A stretch of DNA of 64,000 bases. Origin: Lotmaria passim (lineage: Eukaryota > Euglenozoa > Kinetoplastea > Trypanosomatida > Trypanosomatidae). Under the pieces are notes generated by a model, which was given only the letters and a program-made list of their open reading frames with translations, did no database searches and was not told the origin of the DNA. Both the position numbers and the translations under genes were made by a program. Positions 29,493 through 37,900 of the stretch are shown piece by piece; within the stretch, counting starts at the first letter, position 1; every line of letters starts with the position of its first letter. Location: the NCBI GenBank assembly GCA_037349495.1, contig CP140205.1:434001-498000 (forward strand), written 5' to 3'.

Positions 29493-32400
29493 TGGAATCA
29501 AGAGAGAAAAAAAAAAAGAAAAAAAAACAGTAATAACAACAAAGAGTGACTTTCTTCAGGAGCCGGAGGTGGGGGGGGGGCGGGGGCCAAACGAGTCAAA
29601 CAGTATTGCTGTCAGTAAAAAAAAAAAAAAAAGAAGAGATAGAGCGTAAACAGAGCAAACAAAGGTGGGGGAAAAAAAAAAGAAACGGAACAAGGAGAGA
29701 GGGGAACAAACAAGCAAACAAACAAACAACAACAACAACAACAATAGAGAGGGAGAGACAGACGGAGAGTAATCAAGAAATGCAAACCAGAAAAAAAAAA
29801 AAAGAAGTGAGGAAAAATATGGTGCAATAAGGGGGAAAAAAAAGAAAGAAAGAAAAAACCTATCAAACGCAAACACACTGCTTTTGTAAATGGGAGGGGC
29901 GGGGGGGATGTCCTCGCAGCTCTTGCGTCTGTGAATGGAGATGCAAAAAAAAAAAAACGATGAATGGAAACAAACAAACAAAAAAACCTGTCAAGTGTAA
30001 CAAAAAAAAAAAAACAAGCAAACAAACAAGAAAAAAAAAAAAAAAGAGAAGCAGAACAAAAAAAAAAGTGAGGAAAAGCCTCTTTCCGTGAATGAGAAAA
30101 AAATCTGATAACGCTCTGCTTTTGGTTCTCTTCCTTCTGCCGGTTTTTCAAGGGAGAAAATTGTGAAGATGAAGGAGGAAAAACGCTTTTTGTGTTCACT
30201 CTGTTATCATCTATTTTCTTTTTTGTTTATTCGCACTTCGAAAGTGGAGAAAAGAAAGAAAAAAGAGAGAACAATAGAAAAAGAAGGGAGCGTTAGCTGA
30301 GAGAACATATGAATGAAGTAGAGAAAAAAAAAAAAAACTCACGACGACAGTATTGACAAGCCACTTTTTTCTGGGGTAGTTTTCCATGTAAAACGTGTTC
30401 GTCTCCATTTTTTTCTTCTTCTGAGAGCGCCTAAGCCTCGTTTTCTCTTTTTTTCTTCTTCTAAATAGGCAAGAGCAGGCAAAGACACGACGCACCTCTC
30501 TCTTTCACCTGTCACTTGAAGGCGCAAGACTTCGGGCACGACAGGCGCGCACAACCCGCTAACAAGTTCATCACCGGTTCGTGGCTCGCTAAATACATCC
30601 CTTTTTTTTTTTCACCTGTGCCTTTTTTTTTACCTTTTGCATCGAACCAGCTAATTGTAGATTGTATTTGGTCCTATCTTTACGATTTCGGTTATTTCTC
30701 TCTACAACAACAACAACAAAAAAAAATAATAGAATTGTCCTATAGTAAAAAAGAAAAGGGGGAAAAACGTAAGAGATATGTCTCTGCCGGAAAGGTAATG
30801 GGCTTATTGAACTCCTCACCCACCTTTTCTTATGCCTGAGTACGTACCTTTCATATAGAGTAAGAAAAATAAAAAAAAAATTATTGAAAAAAGTAATAAG
30901 TGATAATAGTGTTCGTTTCAACGGTGCATCAGTAAAATACTAAAATGAGAAAAAACAAGTGTGGCGCTGTTCTTCATCCACTGCCAGGGTCTTTAATCGT
31001 GGCTTTTTTTTTTTAAAAATACACAGTGCGGCTAAATACAAAAGTACACCAAAGAAAAAAAAAACACTAAAGCACTTTCAGAAACGTGTGATATATAGAT
31101 GACAATAAATGCAATAAGGACTTTAACTTCGCATTATTACTTCTTTCTCCTATTGCAATAAAGGTAAATTAAAAAAAAAAAAACAAAAAAAAAAAAGAAA
31201 GGGCGTTCTTTTGCTGAGCAACTGCCAATCCCGTTGCTCACCTTTACGAAGACTGCGAGAGGCACACCATGAGTCAACGAGCAGATGCAAAAGATGCAAA
31301 AAAAAAAAAATGAAAAGAAAAGCCCTCTCTATCCAAAACGCTACAGCAACAACCAACCAATAGGGGATAAAGTCTTTTTTTTTTTTTTGAGACAGTCATT
31401 GCACATCATCGAGAAAAGAGGACCTTGAAAACAGGGAAAAAAGACAGAAGCAACAACAACAACAAAAAAAAAAAAGAAAAGGAAACAACTGCAAAGCACT
31501 CTGCAATACCATCCATCAAGCACGACAACAGCGTGTGGATAAAAAAGAGCTTTTTTTCTCTCTTTACTTCCTTCTTCTGCAACGATACCGCTATATTCAA
31601 GCATTTTTTTTTTTCAATGAAACTGAAGAAGCACAGAACAGAAGAAAACAAAAAGAAAATAAAGCATCACATATAGTAAATGCGCATAAAAAACGATCCA
31701 CAGCTTTTGCTTAGAAACAAACAAAAAAGCAGAAAAAAAAGTAGTTTGTGGTGGGGTAGGAATAAACGCGGAAGATCTACGCTTGTAAAAACAAAAAAAA
31801 AAACGACGTGGGAGAAGTCATATGGTGACGTGACAGGAGGATGAAGAAGAAAAAAAGAACAATCAGTTTTTTTTTTTTCTCTCCTCTGCCTCTGCCTCTT
31901 CCGAAAGTGCACATAGATTTGTCAGCCTTTTTTTCTTCTCTGTTCTTTTCGCTGTTGAATCAACTATCCTGTTTCCCGCTTTTCGCTTGAACGGGTATTG
32001 CTGTGACAGGGAAAAGCCGGCAAAAAAAAAAAAAAAGCAACCAAAACGACAGGTACCCCCTCCAAAAAAAAAAAAAGTAAGTAAACTCATATGTATATAT
32101 ATGTGTTTATTGTGAAGGCGTGAAAGACCAAGCAAACAGCAGCAAAAAAAAAAAAATGGAAGAAAGAAGGTTATGCGAATTCCGCTTGCCTTCTCGCTGC
32201 GAGAACTAAACACGACCTTACTACTAGTACCGCTGATGATAATAATGAAACAGAAAAGATGCAGCACACAGAGTGCTAGAGCCAAACAAGTGAAAAAGAG
32301 GAAATTAAAAGAGAAAAAAAAAACAGAAATTCAAAGAAAAGTGGCGCTTGCTTAGCTTAAGTGCACAAACACACACAAAGATTGAATCGACAATCAAAAC

Positions 32401-32641
32401 AAAGAAAAGAGAAAAAAAAAAAAAGAAGATCAAAAAAAAAAAAAGATGGAAAAAGGGCGAGGATCTCTCCATGGCGCGATGTGAACATCACACCACCATA
32501 TAGCATCAATAATAACAAGAAAACCACAGAGCATGCTTGGCGAGTCTTGCGCAGCAGCGAAGAAAGCTGAAACAAGAAAAGGGGAAAAAAGAGAATAAGA
32601 TTAAAAAACACACAAGCAACTACTGGGCTATGATTCGAAAA

Positions 32642-32676
32642 AGAGAGAGAGAGAGAGAGTGTGTGTGTGTGTGTGT
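32642..32676. repeat. Compound (GA)n(GT)n microsatellite
   Basis: About nine GA units run directly into about eight GT units, ending 6 bases before the stop codon of the LRR gene on its 3' side. Confidence 0.95.
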
Positions 32677-32682
32677 ATGTGG

Positions 32683-35682
32683 CTAGGATGGAAGCCTGCC
32701 GGACAGGGAGCAGTGAGACGTGTCGATGTAAAACAAATTCGGCAACTTCAGCCAGTCAGGACTGAGTGAGCCCGTGATGCCAATATTGCCGCTGATATCA
32801 ATGAATAGCAGCATAATGTCCGCCATGTTTGCCTCGCTTGGAATACCGGGCATACTGCCCACCAACCCGCTATTGGGCAGGCTCAGGATGACACCCGGCT
32901 CAAGGCACGTGATGCCATGCCAGGTACAGAAGTTGGGGCACAACCAGAGGGCTCGGAGCGTGCTGTTGAAGGCGTTCAGGACCGCCTCCAACACGTGACG
33001 CGTGGCTTCCACCTGTGCTGCTGTGTAGTATGGCACTGGGGCGTAGCACTCTCCGTCTCTGCTGGAGGAGCTCGACGAGAGGATGGGCGTGCACGAGTTC
33101 GCTGTGGCGCAGTCTGGGGCAGTCAGATCGTCGTCCGCCGTGTACACGACACTGCCATTCAACCACTCGCTGGGCAGGCAGCCACAGAAGTGATTTTGCT
33201 CTAGCTTGACATGGCGGAGCCGCGGCAGCGAGCCATAGGAGCTCGGGATGCTTCCGGTCAAGTTGTTCGAGTCCAGCCTCAGCTGTATGAGGCTCGTCAT
33301 CTTATTCCATTCATCAGGCAGCGTGCCGAACAGTCCGTTGTTCTGCAGCTTCAGAATGGTCAGGTGGCTTAGGTTGCTCCAGGTTGACGGAAGGGTGCTT
33401 TTAATGCCGGCGGAGGATATGTCCAACTCGACTAGACTTGTCATGCTCTCCCACGACGGAGGAAGGGAACCGATTAGCATATTATTGTTGAGGCGCAGCG
33501 TCTCCAGCTGCTTCAGGTTGCTCCACGAGTCCGGAATGGAGCTGAGCAGCAACGTGTTGCCGACATCGAAGACGCGCAGCGAGGTCATCCCTGAGCATTG
33601 GGATGGCAGCTCACCGTTCACCATCGTTTCGGAAAGCCAGAGGTGCGTGACGCGTGAAAGTGTGCACCACGACACGGGGAACGATCCGTCGATATCTAAG
33701 TTGTGGGAGAAGTCTAGTACCGTCACCACGACCAGGTCAGGAATGATGGCGGGCGTCAGGTCAGGCAACCAGCCGGTGAGGTCAACGCCAGCCATCTTCA
33801 GCTCTGCATGAGTCGGGTAGCAGCTGACATAGATCCACGTGCAGAAGTTCTTGCAGGTCCAGAGGTCAGACAGGGTGTTGATGCTGCTGATCAGCAGTTC
33901 AAAGAACAAACGGGTGTGCTCGACTTCAATTGAGGAGTAGTAAGGCACCTCGCCGTAGCAGTTTAGATCGACATAGTCCGAGGAGGAGGAAGAGAGCGAG
34001 ACACTGCTGCTGCTGCTGCTGCTGCTGCTGCTCGCGTTAAACGCGCACGCGTTGACGGTCGCGCAGTCCGCTCCGAGCAGCGCGGCGCTGGCGCTGACCT
34101 CGATCGAGTCCGTTATCCAGGTACCAGGCAGGCAGCCGCAGAAGTCGTTGTTGCCTAGCGCGGCTTGCGTGATGATTGCCATGCCGCCCCACTCTTCGGG
34201 GATGGAGCCAGTGAGTTGGTTTGAATCGAGTCGGAGGAAAGCCAGCATTGCCATTGCACCCCACGATGCCGGCAGCGTGCCCTCCAAGTTGTTGTTGTTC
34301 AGATTGAGTGTGCGCAGGGCCGGCATGGCGTTCCAGTTGTTCGGCAGAGTGCCCGAGACTTTGGTGTGCTCGATGAGTGCGTCGACGAGGCTCGTCATGC
34401 CGCTCCACGCAGCGGGCAGGGTGCCAGAGATGGCGGTGTACTTGACGGAGAGTAGCTTCAGTGAGGTCAGCTTGCCCCACGACGCCGGCAGGGTGCCGCT
34501 GATGTTCCAATTGCGACTTATATCGATCGTCGTCACCGCCACATGTGCTGGATCGACGGAGGATGGCATGTTCGGCAGCGAGCCGATGAGCCCGTCACTC
34601 GGCATGATTACCTCAACCGCGCCTTCCGTGCACGCAATGTATTTCCACGCGCAAAAGTTCGGGCAGGTCCACTCCGTCGCCAGCTGTGGAATGGTGGTCG
34701 TGAAGGCAAGCAGGAAGTTGCGGGTGTGCGCCGCCTGCGCCGGCGACACGTTCACGATCTTGTCGTTGCACGTGCTGTTCTCCGTCGGGCACGGGTTGTC
34801 CGCGGCGCACGTCGGGGACAGAAGCTTGGAGTCGCAGTCAAAGTTACTTGGCAACCCGTCAGGCTTGCATCCGCACAAGCTGTTCACCTTGAGGTTCAGG
34901 GCGTTCAGCGTCGTGATGTTGGCCCACGTCTCGGGAATTGATCCAGTGAGGCGGTTCAGATTAAGGTAGAGCACCTCGAGCTTCCTCGTGGCGGACCAGC
35001 GCGTGGGCAGCGTGCCGGATAGCTGGTTCGACTGAAGGGCGACGTATTGGATGGTTGGCATGTCTGCCCAGGAGTAGGGCAGCCGACCGCTGAAGGCGTT
35101 GAAGTGCAAGTAAAGACCCGTTAACGAGGTCATCTCCGACCACATCGACGGCAGCGTTCCGCTGAGCTTGTTGTAACCCAACGTGAGTGTCACCAGCGAG
35201 GGAAGCTGCGCCCACTGCCACGGCAGCGTGCCGGTCAGCGAGTTGCCGAAGAGACCGATGACTTTAATATTGGAAAGCCGGGCCCACGACGCCGGCAGGG
35301 TTCCGGTCAACTGGTTGTTGCTGAGCGTCATGGTCTTGATGACTACCTGCGAGCCGTCGGTGCCGCGCTCCAGCTCTGGCAGGGAGCCACCATGCTCTTC
35401 GATCAATGGCCACTCCGACGCGCCCACATCCACGCCGTCGACGAGGCAGGTGATGCTGTCCCAAGCACAGAAGTTTGTGCCGGTCCAGTTCGAGGCGAGG
35501 TCGGGCATCGTCTTAATGAAGCCCTGCAGGAATTTACGGGTGTGAAGCTGCTGGGTGGCTGTGTAGGTGGGGATGGGGCCGACGGCGTAGGCGCAGGCGC
35601 CACACCAGGCGAGGAGGAAAATCAGCATGGCTTTCCCCCACACGTGGGCCGCGAAGCGAAGCCGCGTGCCCTGCGAAGACAT
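32683..35682 (-). CDS. Modular LRR surface protein, GP46/PSA-2-like, truncated in the fourth module
   Basis: 999 residues from the ATG at 35682. A hydrophobic signal segment (MLIFLLAWCGACAYA, residues 19-33) is followed by four modules starting near residues 45, 318, 635 and 877. Each opens with a Cys-Trp cap (HTRNFLLAF, then WTCPNFCAWKYIAC) and continues with LRRs of the form LTGTLPASW, as in plant-type and Leishmania PSA-2/GP46 repeats. The first three modules end in a Cys cap; modules 2 and 3 are followed by Ser-rich linkers. The fourth stops mid-LRR (LSGRLPS), with no Thr/Ser stalk and no GPI-anchor signal, so the protein would be secreted or the gene is a 3'-truncated relic. No AG lies between the upstream polypyrimidine tract and 35682; the first AG is inside codon 4, so translation may begin at the next ATG (35628), which sits right before the signal segment. 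Family assignment is firm; function (host or vector surface binding) is inferred. Confidence 0.8.
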   Translation of the reverse strand: MSSQGTRLRFAAHVWGKAMLIFLLAWCGACAYAVGPIPTYTATQQLHTRKFLQGFIKTMPDLASNWTGTNFCAWDSITCLVDGVDVGASEWPLIEEHGGSLPELERGTDGSQVVIKTMTLSNNQLTGTLPASWARLSNIKVIGLFGNSLTGTLPWQWAQLPSLVTLTLGYNKLSGTLPSMWSEMTSLTGLYLHFNAFSGRLPYSWADMPTIQYVALQSNQLSGTLPTRWSATRKLEVLYLNLNRLTGSIPETWANITTLNALNLKVNSLCGCKPDGLPSNFDCDSKLLSPTCAADNPCPTENSTCNDKIVNVSPAQAAHTRNFLLAFTTTIPQLATEWTCPNFCAWKYIACTEGAVEVIMPSDGLIGSLPNMPSSVDPAHVAVTTIDISRNWNISGTLPASWGKLTSLKLLSVKYTAISGTLPAAWSGMTSLVDALIEHTKVSGTLPNNWNAMPALRTLNLNNNNLEGTLPASWGAMAMLAFLRLDSNQLTGSIPEEWGGMAIITQAALGNNDFCGCLPGTWITDSIEVSASAALLGADCATVNACAFNASSSSSSSSSSVSLSSSSSDYVDLNCYGEVPYYSSIEVEHTRLFFELLISSINTLSDLWTCKNFCTWIYVSCYPTHAELKMAGVDLTGWLPDLTPAIIPDLVVVTVLDFSHNLDIDGSFPVSWCTLSRVTHLWLSETMVNGELPSQCSGMTSLRVFDVGNTLLLSSIPDSWSNLKQLETLRLNNNMLIGSLPPSWESMTSLVELDISSAGIKSTLPSTWSNLSHLTILKLQNNGLFGTLPDEWNKMTSLIQLRLDSNNLTGSIPSSYGSLPRLRHVKLEQNHFCGCLPSEWLNGSVVYTADDDLTAPDCATANSCTPILSSSSSSRDGECYAPVPYYTAAQVEATRHVLEAVLNAFNSTLRALWLCPNFCTWHGITCLEPGVILSLPNSGLVGSMPGIPSEANMADIMLLFIDISGNIGITGSLSPDWLKLPNLFYIDTSHCSLSGRLPS

Positions 35683-36718
35683 CGTTTCAGCCGGCAGAGA
35701 GGAAGGAAACAGGAAAAAAAAAAAACACACACACACAAAGAAAACAGAGACAAGCAATACAGCCTTTTGGAAATGATGAGAAATGTGGCAAAATGAACAG
35801 AAGAAGCAAAGATAAAAAGAAACTACGTACTTGACAGAAAATAGGGTAAAAACCGGGATGGGGAAAATAAAAAAGGAATATAGAAAGAAGAAACACAAAA
35901 ACACACACACACAAGTAAACAGACAAACAAACAAACAAAAAAGTGAGTTGTAGGCTACTGTGGTGAGGTTCTAAGTGAAACAAAGCGATACAATGGAAAA
36001 AAAAAACGAGGGGGAGGGGGAAGCGCGATACGTGCGTGTGGGTGGGCTAGTCGGTGGTAAGACGGAAAGCAGTTTCCTATGCTCTTTTTTCCCCCGTGTG
36101 TTTGCTTATATGCGGCAGTTGATATCGCTGTCCTGAGAGTCAATGGTGTGTGAATTAAAAAATGAAAAGAAAAAAGAGAGAGAGAATTAACTCGTTAACG
36201 TCTGTTCAATTCCGCATGACGGTTTCGTTTGTGATGAGAAAAAAAAAAAGGAAAAATAAAACAACGAGGAGGAGGAAGGAGCGAGAAGCGCTGCTGAGGG
36301 GGAAAACCATAACCTAATGCTTGCTGCATGGCTTCAGTGTCTACCCAATTAAACACAAACACACACAACACGCTACGTGATGCAGAGAAATCGAGAGAGA
36401 CAAACAGACAGACAGAAACAGTCCCTCACGTTGGAGAAGCCGTAGAGAAAAACCAATGAACAGACAAACATAAATCGCAGAATCAGGATGCAGACGTTGC
36501 AGCCCCCCCTCCAAAAAAAAAAAAAAAGCTGCCGATCACTTTTTCGCATCAAGCTCTACGTTCCGGACACCAGAAGGTTTCGTTTTTTTTTTCCCCCCAT
36601 ACGTTGGGCTTACAAAGTCACTTTTTTTTTGCTTGTTTGAATTTTTTTTTTTTTCATCGTTCTGCGCATTTTAATCGGTTTACTCATATTACGGGGAAAA
36701 AAAAACTCTGTCGGTCTC
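35683..36718. other. Intergenic spacer, about 1.0 kb
   Basis: AT-rich with A-tracts, short CA runs (35890-35910, 36356-36367) and a T-tract cluster at 36582-36655. It should contain the L1-like gene's 3' UTR and the LRR gene's leader. No gene was seen. Confidence 0.65.
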
Positions 36719-37522
36719 TCACTTACTAATATGAACTTCCATGAATCGAATTCGCTCTGTCCGGTTCGACACGAGCGCAAACTCGTGGATGTACTTCCAC
36801 ACCGTCGGGAACTCCTTCTTGAGCGACACTATAAAGCTCTTTGCGTTCTCGCATACCGCACCCGCCGTCATGCCGCCGTGGCCGACGCGAAAGAGCAGCT
36901 GACCCTGTCGCTTGCATTCAATTAACCCCGCCGTGGAGCCCTGTGAGAGGCGGAAGGCCAACGTCTCACGTTCATCCAGACCTTCGAGTGGCGTGATGGT
37001 TTTGCGCGGACACCGGACGATGGTGCTCGGCGTGCCGGCAGCAGTAGCAGCGGCAGATGCCCCAGACCCACTCGCCGACGCGTTCACCGCGTCTAAAATG
37101 GCACTGGGCAACTTCGACTCGATGCGCGCGTCTACGACGAAATGTCTGAACACGGTAGCCACGCGCAGCGCTCGAGATGCCGCCTCGGCGTCGCCGCGCT
37201 TGCACACCGCCTCCGCCGTCACCACCGCATCGTAGTAGCCGTGCCGCTTGTTCACCTTACCACAGTCGTGTGAGATGACCTTCGGCACGATTAAACACGT
37301 GGTGCGGCCGTTCTTTGCGTAGACGGGGTGGGGGAGGTGGAAGCGGTGGCCGCGCACGAGCTGCGGCGCCTGGGCGACGACGACAGAGGGCAAAATGAAC
37401 TCGAGGTAGATGCCTTCCTGCTCTGCATCGATGCTGCTGCTCTTGCCTCCGGCTTCATTGCAGACCCGCTGCAGCTTGTACAGCACTGCTTTTGTGATGA
37501 CAAGCCGTTTGTCTTGAGGCAT
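36719..37522 (-). CDS. Ribosomal protein L1-fold protein (Utp30/RSL1D1-like)
   Basis: 267 residues from the ATG at 37522. The C-terminal part (LLFRVGHGGMTAGAVCENAK, then FIVSLKKEFPTVWKYIHEF and a final beta-strand) has the form of the closing segment of the L1p/L10e domain. The central LVRGHRFHLPHPVYAKNG and TCLIVPKVISHD stretches fit the first half. A 30-residue Ala/Ser/Gly linker (about 146-172) interrupts the domain. In eukaryotes L1-fold proteins outside the ribosome include Utp30 and RSL1D1, which act in nucleolar ribosome assembly; that role is inferred here. It is too divergent to be cytosolic uL1. It lies 378 bases downstream of the PIF1-like gene in the same transcription unit. No strong polypyrimidine tract precedes it. 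Confidence 0.65.
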   Translation of the reverse strand: MPQDKRLVITKAVLYKLQRVCNEAGGKSSSIDAEQEGIYLEFILPSVVVAQAPQLVRGHRFHLPHPVYAKNGRTTCLIVPKVISHDCGKVNKRHGYYDAVVTAEAVCKRGDAEAASRALRVATVFRHFVVDARIESKLPSAILDAVNASASGSGASAAATAAGTPSTIVRCPRKTITPLEGLDERETLAFRLSQGSTAGLIECKRQGQLLFRVGHGGMTAGAVCENAKSFIVSLKKEFPTVWKYIHEFALVSNRTERIRFMEVHISK

Positions 37523-37692
37523 GCCGTGGCTATAAATGAACGGAGAGTTTCTTTTTTTTTGTTTTTTTTTTTATTTTTCTTTCTATTTTAATTGAAGCTG
37601 TGGCATAAAGAACGCTCGAAAAAAAGGAAGAAAGAAACACAGAGGAAAAGGAGCTGCTTAGATGAGTGTAGATGTGAGCGGGCAGTAACTCA

Positions 37693-37726
<34 letters not shown>

Positions 37727-37900
37727 TAGAAACACAGTAAAAACAAACAACAAAACAAGAACACACACACACACACACACAACAATAAGATCGAAGTAAT
37801 CCACCAAGTAAGGTGAGAGTGAACAGGTTTAGTTGCTTCAGATCGGTAATTAGAGGAAAAAAAAAACGAAGTAAACTACTGAAGCTGTGCCTATGTATGC
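37523..37900. other. Intergenic spacer with facing GT and CA repeats
   Basis: 378 bases. A GT run (about 37693-37719) and a CA run (37761-37781) are inverted copies 41 bases apart and could pair as a hairpin. T-tracts lie near 37552-37578. No gene was seen. Confidence 0.75.
37693..37781. repeat. Inverted GT/CA microsatellite pair
   Basis: Read directly: (TG)n at 37693-37719 and (AC)n at 37761-37781 are reverse complements, with a roughly 41-base A-rich spacer. Confidence 0.85.

Larger units (their letters stand above)
29482..32682. other. Long intergenic spacer, about 3.2 kb
   Basis: Very AT-rich with dense A-tracts. A GC-richer island at about 30440-30600 contains a minus-strand stretch that reads like protein (DVFSEPRTGDELVSGL, then PVVPEVLRLQVTGE), but it has no ATG and a stop just upstream. 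A second, weaker patch is at about 31200-31290. A compound GA/GT microsatellite abuts the LRR gene's stop codon. No complete gene was seen. Confidence 0.55.
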
